Source: JBLMYQ01 sp050258375
GTDB taxonomy: Bacteria; Bacillota; Clostridia; Acetivibrionales; UBA4821
DNA length: 44,859 nt
NCBI GenBank assembly: GCA_050258375.1
Contig: JBLMYQ010000064.1
Span: forward strand, 1 to 44,859
Direction of reading: 5' to 3'
Part shown: one piece after another, positions 24,361-32,911 of the stretch
How the letters are laid out: each line of letters starts with the position of its first letter
How positions within the stretch are numbered: the stretch's first letter is position 1
Notes under the pieces: generated by a model
What the model saw: the letters and a program-made list of their open reading frames with translations, nothing else
Databases searched by the model: none
What the model was told of the DNA's origin: nothing
Made by a program: the position numbers and the translations under genes

Positions 24361-24828
24361 GAAACTATATTCTTCTTTAATAGCTCTGAGTGCGGACTCC
24401 TCATCTTCATTTGAAACTAAATATGATATATCGGTTTCAGAGGTTGTTACAAGCTTGATTTCGATTTCAATCTTTGAAAGTACTGTGAAAACACTTGCTG
24501 CTACACCGGGAATTGTTCTCATGCCCTCACCTGAAACGCATATTTTGGTGTTGTTTGAGGAAATGTCAAGCCTTAGTGTTGGAATCTCTTTCTTAAATTT
24601 AGCAAGTGCGGTAATTGCTTTTGACATGTCTTCCCCCGGAATAGTAAACGAAATGTTTAATATTCCTCTGTAGGAAGGAGATTGAGTAATCATATCAACA
24701 TTTATGTTCTGTTTTGCAATTGCATTAAATATTTCCGAAATAATCTTCGGATTATTTGGAACGTTATCCATAGTAATTAAAGAAACACAATGTGTTACAG
24801 TATAACTGCTTATTATTTTTTCACTCAA
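24358..24828 (-). CDS. Free-standing double-ACT protein like the regulatory part of aspartokinase
   Basis: The product is 156 residues made of two ACT domains (about 12-78 and 88-150). The sequence (NINVDMITQSPS, ISFTIPGEDM, VSGEGMRTIPGVAASVFTVLS, IKLVTTSETDISYLV) matches the C-terminal regulatory region of aspartokinases, and the length is close to the Bacillus aspartokinase II β subunit. No catalytic kinase domain is encoded nearby. It overlaps the dapB stop by 4 bp (ATGA) and is the last gene of the lysine-riboswitch operon, so a role in sensing lysine or another pathway amino acid is plausible. Whether it partners with an aspartokinase elsewhere is inference. Confidence 0.85.
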   Translation of the reverse strand: MSEKIISSYTVTHCVSLITMDNVPNNPKIISEIFNAIAKQNINVDMITQSPSYRGILNISFTIPGEDMSKAITALAKFKKEIPTLRLDISSNNTKICVSGEGMRTIPGVAASVFTVLSKIEIEIKLVTTSETDISYLVSNEDEESALRAIKEEYSF

Positions 24829-25610
24829 TTAATTTCCCTCCTTGATTTTTTTCCCTCTTTTGATATCAAATCCTTCATATTATACAAGCTGGGCTTTTGA
24901 GTAACAACAAATTTTGCGGCTCTTATTGCACCAACTCCGAATATATTTCTTGACAGTGCCGTATGATTAATTTCTATAATTTCATCATTACCGGCAAAAA
25001 CAACCGAATGCTCTCCTACTATTGTACCGCCTCTTAAAGAGTGAATTCCTATTTCATTTTTCTCTCTCTTTTTTCTTACGTTTGTTCTGTTGTATACATA
25101 TTCTGCTTTCTCAGACAATCCGGATTTAGCTGATTCAGCAAGCATAAGAGCTGTTCCGCTTGGGGCATCTACCTTTTGATTGTGATGCTTTTCTATTATC
25201 TCAATATCAAAATTTTCATGTAATACCTTGGCTGTTTCTTCAACAAGCTTCATTACTAAGTTTATTCCGACAGACATATTTCCAGACTGAAATATTGGAA
25301 TATATTGTGAAGCTTTTTTTATTTTTTGCAGCTGAGAGCTTGATAAGCCTGTAGTTGCGATTACAAGGGGGATATTTTTTGAAACAGCATATTCCAAAAG
25401 GCAGTCCAGACCCTCGGAATTTGAAAAATCTATTATTACATCTGCTTCTTCCTTACAGCTTTTGTGTTTTGAATATACAGGAAAGGAGCATTTTGAATTG
25501 GCAAGAGTATCAAAGCCGGCTGATACTGTAATTCCCGGGTCGTTTTCAATCAATCCTGCCAATACTTGTCCCATCTTTCCGTTACATCCACTTATAATTG
25601 CTTTAAGCAT
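24825..25610 (-). CDS. dapB: 4-hydroxy-tetrahydrodipicolinate reductase
   Basis: The product is 261 residues from ATG 25610, which has AAAGGAGG just upstream; the frame continues to 25643 without reason. It has the Rossmann start IISGCNGKMGQ and the catalytic and substrate-binding stretch EKHHNQKVDAPSGTALMLAE, then LRGGTIVGEHSV. It reduces the dihydrodipicolinate precursor with NAD(P)H in the lysine/diaminopimelate pathway. It sits between dapA and the ACT gene; the dapA-dapB gap of 100 bp contains a large inverted repeat. Confidence 0.95.
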   Translation of the reverse strand: MLKAIISGCNGKMGQVLAGLIENDPGITVSAGFDTLANSKCSFPVYSKHKSCKEEADVIIDFSNSEGLDCLLEYAVSKNIPLVIATTGLSSSQLQKIKKASQYIPIFQSGNMSVGINLVMKLVEETAKVLHENFDIEIIEKHHNQKVDAPSGTALMLAESAKSGLSEKAEYVYNRTNVRKKREKNEIGIHSLRGGTIVGEHSVVFAGNDEIIEINHTALSRNIFGVGAIRAAKFVVTQKPSLYNMKDLISKEGKKSRREIN

Positions 25611-25651
25611 GGAGTCCTCCTTTTGTTCCTGTTGGGTATTCATTTGAATTC

Positions 25652-25707
25652 AGTGTAAAATGTAAAGGTAATTTTTACACTTTACATTTTACACTTTACA
25701 CTAATTA
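25652..25707. repeat. TGTAAA-type inverted repeat in the dapA-dapB gap
   Basis: AGTGTAAAATGTAAA (25652-25666) pairs exactly with TTTACATTTTACACT (25681-25695), with a 14-nt loop; further TTTACACT copies follow. Related sequences occur near 14742, 38752 and 39445-39520. There is no GC-rich stem, so a terminator role is uncertain. Confidence 0.75.
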
Positions 25708-25710
25708 CAT

Positions 25711-26601
25711 TTACACTGCTTTAAGTCCGTAATTTATTAAAGACTTCTTCAAAGTTTCAATATTCTTTTCAAGCATAGTAGTTAATGGAGGTCTGCAAAT
25801 TCCAACATTAAATCCGAGAATGTTAAGCGCTTCCTTAACAGGCATAGGACTTACTTCTATAAATAGTGATTTTACAAGGTCAAACATCTTTAACTGCAGC
25901 TCCATACTGCCTTTTACGTCTCCTTCAAGGTATTTCATTACCATATCGTGAGTATCTCTTGGGAGGATATTAGCAACAACAGAAATTACACCAACTGCAC
26001 CGACTGAAAGCATCGGAACGATATGATCATCATTTCCGGAATATATGTATATACTGTCGCCACAGACTGAAGCAAGCTCTGTTATTTGATTTATGTTTCC
26101 ACAAGCTTCTTTAATGGCAACAATGTTTTCTACATTCGCAAGTGCTTTAACTGTTTCAGGCAGTATATTCAAGCCTGTTCTTGAGGGAACATTGTAAAGT
26201 ATAATTGGTGACTTTACACTGTTTGCAATCATTGTATAATGTTCAATTAAGCCTTTCTGGGTAGTTTTGTTGTAATAAGGCGTTACCAAAAGTAATCCAT
26301 CAACCCCGACTCCCTCGGCATAATTTGAAAGCTCTATACAGTGTCTCGTATCATTACTGCCTGTTCCGGCAATAACGGGAATTCTTCCGGCTGTTTTTTG
26401 CACTGCGAATTTTATTACAGCTTTGTGTTCTGCATCTGGCATTGTAGATGATTCACCGGTTGTGCCGCAAATTATTATTGCATCGGTTTTTTCTTTAATT
26501 TGAAATTCTATAAGTTCCTCAAGCTTATCATAATCCACTCCGTCTTTGGTAAAGGGAGTAACTATAGCAACTCCGGACCCTTTAAATAATAGCTTTTTCA
26601 T
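25711..26601 (-). CDS. dapA: 4-hydroxy-tetrahydrodipicolinate synthase
   Basis: The product is 296 residues, a standard DapA (β/α)8 barrel. Catalytic Lys is in IVAIKEACGN, and the Tyr in IILYNVPSRTG and the GTTGESSTM pyruvate-binding motif are present. It condenses pyruvate with aspartate semialdehyde at the lysine branch point. ATG with GAAAGGAG, 6 bp after the asd stop, so it is strongly coupled with asd under the lysine riboswitch. Confidence 0.97.
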   Translation of the reverse strand: MKKLLFKGSGVAIVTPFTKDGVDYDKLEELIEFQIKEKTDAIIICGTTGESSTMPDAEHKAVIKFAVQKTAGRIPVIAGTGSNDTRHCIELSNYAEGVGVDGLLLVTPYYNKTTQKGLIEHYTMIANSVKSPIILYNVPSRTGLNILPETVKALANVENIVAIKEACGNINQITELASVCGDSIYIYSGNDDHIVPMLSVGAVGVISVVANILPRDTHDMVMKYLEGDVKGSMELQLKMFDLVKSLFIEVSPMPVKEALNILGFNVGICRPPLTTMLEKNIETLKKSLINYGLKAV

Positions 26602-26607
26602 TTTGAA

Positions 26608-27618
26608 TTACTCCTTTCCATTTTCCCAAAATTTGATGAGCTCTTGAGCAATTTGTACTGCATTTGTTGCTGCACCTTTTCTGATATTATCGGCGACAAC
26701 CCACATGTTAATACCGCTTTGAACACTTTCATCCCTTCTGATTCTTCCAACAAACACTTCGTCCTTTCCGGAAGCATTTATTGGGAGTGGATATAAATTG
26801 TTTTCAACATCATCCTGTAAAACTATTCCATGTGCATCTGCTAAAGCTTGTTTAAGCTCTTTAATATCAAAAGCCTTCTCAAATTCAACATTTATGGATT
26901 CGCTGTGCCCATTAAACACGGGAACCCGCACTGTTGTTGCAGTGATTCTTAAAGAAGAATCACCGAGAATTTTTCTTGTCTCATTGATCATTTTAATTTC
27001 TTCCTTAGTATATCCACTTTCCTCAAACACATCAATATGTGGCAGGACGTTGCCGGCAATCGGGTGAGGGAACTTTCGAGGAGGTTCTCCTTTTAAACCG
27101 TTTTCCAAGTCCATCCAGCCTTGTCTTCCAGCCCCGGAAACTGCCTGAAAGGTTGTATAAACAATTCTCTTTATAGTATATTTATCATGAAGGGGTTTTA
27201 GTGCAACAACAGCCTGAATTGTTGAACAATTCGGATTTGCAATAATTCCTTTGTGGTTGAGAATATCTTGAGGATTGACCTCGGGAACTACCAGTGGAAC
27301 ATTTGGATCCATACGCCATGCACTGCTGTTATCAATAGCTACGCATTTATTTTTTGCAGCTATTGGTGAAAATTTCAGACTGGTACTTCCTCCTGCTGAA
27401 AAAAGAGCAATGTCAATATTTTCACTATCAAAAGAGTGCTCGGTTAATTCCAGGATATCATATTCTTTGTCCATGAAAGTTATCTTTTCGCCTGCACTTC
27501 TTGCTGAAGCAAAAAGATAATAATTGTTAATTGGGAGTTTTCTTTCTTCAAGTACCTTGAGAAATGTTCTGCCTACCATTCCCGTAGCGCCTACAACTGC
27601 TAAATTATATTTCTTCAT
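26608..27618 (-). CDS. asd: Aspartate-semialdehyde dehydrogenase
   Basis: The product is 336 residues from ATG 27618 (GGAGGAAAT upstream). It has the N-terminal NADP motif VVGATGMVGRTFL, catalytic Cys in NPNCSTIQ and an active-site His region in VPVFNGHSESI. It reduces aspartyl phosphate to the semialdehyde used for lysine, threonine and methionine. First gene of asd-dapA-dapB-ACT, preceded by the lysine riboswitch. The 48 bp of open frame further upstream is not supported by a ribosome site. Confidence 0.96.
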   Translation of the reverse strand: MKKYNLAVVGATGMVGRTFLKVLEERKLPINNYYLFASARSAGEKITFMDKEYDILELTEHSFDSENIDIALFSAGGSTSLKFSPIAAKNKCVAIDNSSAWRMDPNVPLVVPEVNPQDILNHKGIIANPNCSTIQAVVALKPLHDKYTIKRIVYTTFQAVSGAGRQGWMDLENGLKGEPPRKFPHPIAGNVLPHIDVFEESGYTKEEIKMINETRKILGDSSLRITATTVRVPVFNGHSESINVEFEKAFDIKELKQALADAHGIVLQDDVENNLYPLPINASGKDEVFVGRIRRDESVQSGINMWVVADNIRKGAATNAVQIAQELIKFWENGKE

Positions 27619-27744
27619 AATTATTTCCTCCATTAACGATAATGTATAATTTAAAATCGGTTGCATTCATATCAATATGATATATTATTTATATTATTAT
27701 ATGTTAGTAACATTGTGGTTACAATTAAAACTCTCAAAATATGC

Positions 27745-28000
27745 AAAAAAGCCGGTCTTGGTGGACCAGCTGTATTGGAATACAACAAAACAAGCTTAAT
27801 GCAAGCCTTGTCGCATTCAATTCAATACAAGATAGCTCTCCACCGGGTTTCGATGACAGTCGTTCCGCTCTTAACGTAACGCCCAGGAAACAAATTACGG
27901 GTTAATGAATCCTTCGGCACTTTTACCTTTCAGACTTTCTCGCCGGACCCCGAAGTCCTCAAAAGCTCTACTCTTTAAAAGTGCAACCTCTACCTTACAA
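27745..28000 (-). promoter_or_regulatory. Lysine riboswitch (L-box) with terminator
   Basis: Read on the minus strand, the leader shows the conserved L-box elements in order: GTAGAGGTTGCACTTTTAAAGAGTAG near the 5' end (split across 28000-27965), GAAAG..TGAAAGG..AAAGTGCCGAAGGA, a CTGTCATCG section, and GGTGGAGAGCTATC (27840-27827). A terminator stem AGCTGGTC / GACCGGCT (27771-27764 / 27757-27750) and a T-run follow. Lysine binding should favour termination and shut off asd-dapA-dapB-ACT. It lies between a minus-strand promoter (28028-28056) and asd. Confidence 0.95.
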
Positions 28001-28027
28001 TATTTATTTATATTTTATAGTGCTATA

Positions 28028-28056
28028 ATATTAGCATTTGCATGTTTTGTTGTCAA
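28028..28056 (-). promoter_or_regulatory. Promoter of the lysine operon
   Basis: On the minus strand: perfect TTGACA (28056-28051), 17-bp spacer, TAATAT (28033-28028), directly in front of the riboswitch and just after the ackA stop. Confidence 0.75.
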
Positions 28057-28059
28057 ATG

Positions 28060-29271
28060 TTATTTTAATACTCGTGCTGTTTCCTTGGCTATCACAAGCT
28101 CTTCATTTGTATGAATAACAAAAGTACGAACCTTTGAGCGACCGCCTGTTATTTCTATTTCCTGATTTGTAAGTGATTTGTGAACTGCATTACGGTTTTT
28201 TTCATTGTCAATGGTAATACCAAGATAATCTAAATTATCTAAAGATTTTTTACGTGCACGCCAATCATGTTCACCGATTCCGCCAGTGAAGACTATTAAA
28301 TCAACTCCATTTAATATAGCTATGTACTGACCAATGTATTTCTTTATATTATAGCAGAATATGTCTATAGTAAGCTTAGCCCTATCATTATACTGATATG
28401 CTGCTTTTTGAATATCTCTGAAATCACTGCTCATGCCGGATATTCCCAGTATACCTGACTGCTTATTCATTAGATTACTGACTTCTTTAATTCCGAGGTT
28501 TTCTTTTTCCATTATATAAGGAACGATTGCGGGGTCAATGCTTCCACATCTGGTTCCCATTATCAACCCTTCTAAAGGAGTATACCCCATGGAGGTATCT
28601 ATTGATTCTCCTCTGTCTACTGCGCATATGCTGGCACCTCCGCCAAGATGGCAGGTTATTATTTTTAATTCTTCTATAGGAATTCCTACAAAATTTGCAG
28701 CACGGTTTGCGACATATTTATGTGAAGTGCCGTGAAAACCATATTTTCTGATTTTATGTTTTTCATATAAAGAGTATGGAAGTCCATATAAATAAGAATA
28801 TTTTGGCATACTCTGATGAAAAGCTGTATCAAAAACCGCAATGTTAGGAACATTTGGTAAAAGCTTCATGCATGCTTCAATTCCGGTAAGATTTGGAGGG
28901 TTATGAAGAGGGGCTATAGAGCAGCATTCTTTGATTGCATCAAGAACCTTGCTGTCAACAAGGGCCGAATCATGGAAAAATTCTCCGCCATGTACAACAC
29001 GATGACCAACTGCTGTAATATCAGACATAGAATCTATTGCTCCGTGTTCTTTATGTGATAAATACTCCAGAACAATTTGTACAGCTGAATTATGGTCAGG
29101 TATTGATTGATTCACAATGATGTCATTTTCTTCTCCGGTTTTATGCTTCAGGAAAGAATCCTCCAAACCTATTCTGTCGCAAATTCCTTTTGCCAAGACA
29201 TTTTCATTAGTAATATCAATAAGCTGATACTTTAGTGAAGTGCTTCCACAGTTAATAACAAGTACGATCAC
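28060..29271 (-). CDS. ackA: Acetate kinase
   Basis: The product is 403 residues from GTG 29271, beginning MIVLVINCGSTSLKYQL, a canonical acetate kinase start. AAAGGAGAG lies before it; the longer frame to 29349 overlaps pta. Motifs: VGHRVVHGG, FDTAFHQSMP, YGFHGTSHKYV, ITCHLGGGASICAVD and FTGGIGEHDW. It makes ATP and acetate from acetyl phosphate. Downstream partner of pta with a 31-bp gap: the standard acetate-forming pair for substrate-level ATP gain. Confidence 0.97.
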   Translation of the reverse strand: MIVLVINCGSTSLKYQLIDITNENVLAKGICDRIGLEDSFLKHKTGEENDIIVNQSIPDHNSAVQIVLEYLSHKEHGAIDSMSDITAVGHRVVHGGEFFHDSALVDSKVLDAIKECCSIAPLHNPPNLTGIEACMKLLPNVPNIAVFDTAFHQSMPKYSYLYGLPYSLYEKHKIRKYGFHGTSHKYVANRAANFVGIPIEELKIITCHLGGGASICAVDRGESIDTSMGYTPLEGLIMGTRCGSIDPAIVPYIMEKENLGIKEVSNLMNKQSGILGISGMSSDFRDIQKAAYQYNDRAKLTIDIFCYNIKKYIGQYIAILNGVDLIVFTGGIGEHDWRARKKSLDNLDYLGITIDNEKNRNAVHKSLTNQEIEITGGRSKVRTFVIHTNEELVIAKETARVLK

Positions 29272-29302
29272 TGATATCTCTCCTTTATATTTTATTGTGA
29301 TA

Positions 29303-30298
29303 TTAGTCATTTTGCTGCGCTTGAACACAAGTGATTGCGACAACTCCAACTATATCTTCAGCCTTACAGCCTCTTGAAAGATCGTTTATAGGTTTCGCAA
29401 GACCCTGCGTAATAGGACCATAAGCTTCAGCCTTTGCGAGTCTTTCTGTTAATTTATATGCAATGTTTCCACAATTTAAGTCAGGGAAAATAAGAACATT
29501 TGCTGCACCGGCAACAGGACTTCCCGGAGCCTTTGAGCTTCCAACCTTAGGTATCAGGGCTGCATCTGCCTGCATTTCTCCATCTATTAAGGTATCGGGA
29601 GCTTTTTGCTTTGCAAGCTCGGTCGCTTTAATAACTTTATCTGTAAGCTCGCTTTTTGCGCTGCCTTTAGTAGAATATGAAAGCATTGCAACTTTTGGAG
29701 CAGCACCAACTAAGCGTTTAAATGTATTTGCAGAAGAAACAGCAATTTCAGAAAGCTGCTCAGCGTCAGGGTTCTCGACCAGACCACTGTCAGCATATAA
29801 AAGAACACCATTTTCTCCAAATGATGTATCAGGAATAACCATAATAAAGAAAGCAGAAACAAGCTTAACATCAGGGGCTGTTTTAATTATCTGAAGTGCC
29901 GGACGAAGTGTATCTGAGGTTGAATGGATTGCGCCGGAAACAACTCCGTCGGCTTCGCCCATTTTTACCATCATTGTTGCAAAATAGACATTATCCTTAA
30001 TAATTTCTTTTGCCTGCTCAATTGTAACACCTTTATTTTTTCTAAGCTCATAAAAATACTGGCTGTACTCTTCTAGTTTGGGGGAAACCAACGGGTCAAT
30101 TATTTCAGCCTTGGAGATATCTGCTCCATTAGCCAATGTAGCTATTTCATCTTTATTTCCTATAATAACTATATCTGCAATATCTTCAGCAATAGCCATG
30201 CTTGCTGCCTTTATTACCCTTGGATCCGAACCTTCTGGAAGAACAATTTTTTTGCGTTCTTTTTTTGCCAATTCTTTTACAGTATCAATAAAACTCAT
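29303..30298 (-). CDS. pta: Phosphate acetyltransferase
   Basis: The product is 331 residues, the short single-domain Pta typical of clostridia. It has IVLPEGSDPRVIKAA at the N terminus, DGVVSGAIHSTSDTLRPALQ split by family-conserved glycine and threonine residues, and the AANVLIFPDLNCGNIAYKL region near the C terminus. It converts acetyl-CoA to acetyl phosphate, feeding AckA. ATG with CAGGAGG; promoter AGTATA/TTTCAA (minus strand) about 80 bp upstream. Confidence 0.97.
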   Translation of the reverse strand: MSFIDTVKELAKKERKKIVLPEGSDPRVIKAASMAIAEDIADIVIIGNKDEIATLANGADISKAEIIDPLVSPKLEEYSQYFYELRKNKGVTIEQAKEIIKDNVYFATMMVKMGEADGVVSGAIHSTSDTLRPALQIIKTAPDVKLVSAFFIMVIPDTSFGENGVLLYADSGLVENPDAEQLSEIAVSSANTFKRLVGAAPKVAMLSYSTKGSAKSELTDKVIKATELAKQKAPDTLIDGEMQADAALIPKVGSSKAPGSPVAGAANVLIFPDLNCGNIAYKLTERLAKAEAYGPITQGLAKPINDLSRGCKAEDIVGVVAITCVQAQQND

Positions 30299-30377
30299 AT
30301 TAATCCTCCTGAAAATATTGATAAAAAGATATGAAAGGACAATTTAAAAGAATTAAATGGTAATAAGTACATGAATT

Positions 30378-30406
30378 AGTATATATTATATGAAATTTTA
30401 TTTCAA
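30378..30406 (-). promoter_or_regulatory. Promoter of pta-ackA
   Basis: Minus strand: TTGAAA (30406-30401), 17-bp spacer, TATACT (30383-30378). It lies in the divergent pta/ftsK intergenic region, which otherwise shows only AT-rich sequence and a possible plus-strand TTGAAA near 30456 for ftsK. Confidence 0.6.
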
Positions 30407-30519
30407 CCCTTGCTAGCCCCTGTTTATTCTTGCCACATTTTATGGTATATTTATTCTTGAAAATATTTCTTTTGTTTTTAAAATAATTAATAGCCGCAAG
30501 ATTCGGGAGGATAGCTATA

Positions 30520-32874
30520 TTGAAAAATACTGGCAGTAATAAGAAACCAAAAAATAAACAAATAAAAAAGGTTCACGCACAAACCCTTGAAAATGCTGCA
30601 GCAAAACGGCTATCTCAAAGTGTTATCGGTATATTGATAATATTTTCTGCAGTGCTGTTCTTTGTTTGTATGTTTATGACTCCGGAATCAGGACCATTCG
30701 GAGCTTTTGTAAAGGAGCTTTTGCTTGGCTTTTTTGGTCCCGCTGGGTTTATAGCTGTTTTTGTTGTATTTTATTTAGGATGGAATATTGTCGTTGGGAA
30801 TAGTAGGAATATTAAAAGAAAAACTGTTTCTGCCGTTGTAATACTTATTTTGGTTTCATGCTTGCTCTATTTGTTTGATACACATGGAATCTATAATACT
30901 GAATACGATTTTACAACAAATGTGCAGAATTTCTATTCAGCTGGAAAAGAAATGATGGGCGGAGGAGTCATTGGAGGAATGTTGACAGTTCCGCTGGTTC
31001 TTGTATTCGGAGGAATTGGGGCAGGAATTATTCTTTTTGCTGTTTTTGCAGTTATACTGATAGTTATTACCGGTTCTCATCCTGTAGATATGATTTTGGT
31101 TCTCAAGGGCATAGGTATTAATTTGAGAAATGTTTTTTCACAAAAACCAAAAGTAAAAGCTCATGCACATGTTAAAGAAATATACAAAAATGAGCAGGAT
31201 ATAGAAGAAAAGCCAGTCTCAAAAGCGCGGAAACCCTTTGATATTCAAGGGATTCAGCAGCTTGAGCAGGAATTCGGTTCTGAAATACAGGAAGAGACCA
31301 ATATGAAAAAGGTTAAAGCCACAGCAAAAAAAATCAAAGCTGATGAAGATATGAATTTTGAACCAAAAGGTAAGCAACAGAAGGCTGTAGAAGAAATCAA
31401 TCTGGAGCACAATGCTATTGAAAAAACAGATAATGATTATATTTTCCCCTCTTTAGAGATTCTTAAGCCGCCAGCCAATATAGATAATTCCGGTTCAAAG
31501 AGGGATGTTAAGGATACTGCAATTAAGCTGGAGGAGACACTTTCAAGCTTCGGAGTAAAAGCAAAGGTTATTAATGTAAGCAGGGGACCGACGGTTACAA
31601 GATATGAGCTTTCACCAGGCGCAGGGGTTAAGGTCAGTAAAATTGTTGGATTGGCAGATGATTTAGCGTTGAATCTTGCTGCATCTGCAGTAAGAATAGA
31701 AGCTCCTATCCCGGGGAAAGCTGCTGTGGGGATTGAAATACCTAATAAGGAAGTTTCTGCAGTTTATTTGAGAGAAATAATTGAATCCAGAGAATTTAAA
31801 AATTATCCTTCAAATCTGGCTTTTTCTATAGGTAAGGATATTGGCGGAAAGGTTGTTGTCGGCGATATTGCAAGGATGCCTCATTTGCTTATAGCAGGAG
31901 CGACGGGTTCAGGAAAGAGTGTATGTATCAATACCCTTATCGCCAGTATTTTGTATAAGGCAAGACCGGATCAGGTAAAGATGCTTATGATAGATCCCAA
32001 GGTGGTAGAATTGGGGGTATACAACGGAATTCCGCATTTGCTGATTCCTGTTGTGACTGATCCCAAGAAGGCGGCCGGAGCTTTAAATTGGGCTGTTCAG
32101 GAAATGATAAGCAGATACAATCTTTTTGCAGAGAAGGGTGTTCGTGATTTAAAGGGTTACAATGCGGTTATGCAGGAACAGGGAGCTGGGTCGACACTGC
32201 CTCAGATAATGATAATAATTGATGAGCTTGCAGATTTGATGATGGTTGCACCAAATGATGTTGAGGATGCAATATGCAGATTGGCACAAATGGCAAGAGC
32301 GGCGGGCATGCATCTGATAATTGCCACACAAAGACCATCTGTAGATGTAATTACAGGCGTAATCAAAGCAAATATACCTTCAAGAATATCTTTTGCAGTA
32401 TCCTCGCAGATTGATTCAAGAACCATTCTTGACTCAGCGGGAGCAGAAAAGCTGCTTGGAAAAGGTGATATGCTTTATTATCCGGTAGGAGAACCAAAAC
32501 CAATCAGACTTCAAGGAACTTTTATTTCAGATAAGGAAGTGGAAGGAATAGTTGAATTTGTAAAAACTCAGGAACAGGTATCATATAACGAAGATATAAT
32601 TGAAAAGCTTGAAAGCGAATCGGTTCAAGGTGAGCCTGACCCGGGAGATAACGATGTGCTTCTTCCTCAGGTTGCAGATATGATTGTTGACACAGGACAG
32701 GCTTCGATTTCAATCATACAAAGAAGGTTCAAGGTTGGATATGCCAGAGCTGCAAGACTTATTGACCAGCTGGAAGCCAGAGGCATAATCGGAGGCTTTG
32801 AAGGCAGCAAGCCGAGAAGGGTACTGATGAGCAAGCAGCAGTGGGAGGAAATGAAGGAAATAGAGGTAGAATAA
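30520..32874 (+). CDS. ftsK: FtsK/SpoIIIE DNA translocase
   Basis: The product is 784 residues from TTG 30520 (GGGAGGAT upstream). Four N-terminal membrane helices (about 35-190) anchor it at the septum. A charged linker follows, then the RecA-like motor with Walker A GATGSGKS (about residue 463), Walker B IIIIDELADLM and the C-terminal winged-helix γ domain (about 715-775, PQVADMIVDTGQASISIIQRR) that reads polarity sequences in DNA. It pumps chromosomes through the division or sporulation septum. FtsK versus SpoIIIE cannot be separated by sequence alone. The gene end lies within a long palindrome shared with the convergent FapA gene. Confidence 0.95.
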   Translation: MKNTGSNKKPKNKQIKKVHAQTLENAAAKRLSQSVIGILIIFSAVLFFVCMFMTPESGPFGAFVKELLLGFFGPAGFIAVFVVFYLGWNIVVGNSRNIKRKTVSAVVILILVSCLLYLFDTHGIYNTEYDFTTNVQNFYSAGKEMMGGGVIGGMLTVPLVLVFGGIGAGIILFAVFAVILIVITGSHPVDMILVLKGIGINLRNVFSQKPKVKAHAHVKEIYKNEQDIEEKPVSKARKPFDIQGIQQLEQEFGSEIQEETNMKKVKATAKKIKADEDMNFEPKGKQQKAVEEINLEHNAIEKTDNDYIFPSLEILKPPANIDNSGSKRDVKDTAIKLEETLSSFGVKAKVINVSRGPTVTRYELSPGAGVKVSKIVGLADDLALNLAASAVRIEAPIPGKAAVGIEIPNKEVSAVYLREIIESREFKNYPSNLAFSIGKDIGGKVVVGDIARMPHLLIAGATGSGKSVCINTLIASILYKARPDQVKMLMIDPKVVELGVYNGIPHLLIPVVTDPKKAAGALNWAVQEMISRYNLFAEKGVRDLKGYNAVMQEQGAGSTLPQIMIIIDELADLMMVAPNDVEDAICRLAQMARAAGMHLIIATQRPSVDVITGVIKANIPSRISFAVSSQIDSRTILDSAGAEKLLGKGDMLYYPVGEPKPIRLQGTFISDKEVEGIVEFVKTQEQVSYNEDIIEKLESESVQGEPDPGDNDVLLPQVADMIVDTGQASISIIQRRFKVGYARAARLIDQLEARGIIGGFEGSKPRRVLMSKQQWEEMKEIEVE

Positions 32875-32911
32875 AAGAACCGGCTTAGCCGGTTCTTTTA
32901 TTCTACCTCTA
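32861..32911. terminator. Perfect 24-bp palindromic bidirectional terminator
   Basis: 32861-32884 pairs exactly with 32888-32911 around a 3-nt loop; the GC-rich AAGAACCGGC core is flanked by T/A runs. The arm includes the last four sense codons and the stop of ftsK, and the other arm includes the stop codon of the convergent gene. Confidence 0.9.

Noticed and set aside
27661..28058. Short plus-strand frames at 27661-27879 and 27905-28114
   Set aside because: They lie antisense to the lysine riboswitch and have no ribosome sites.
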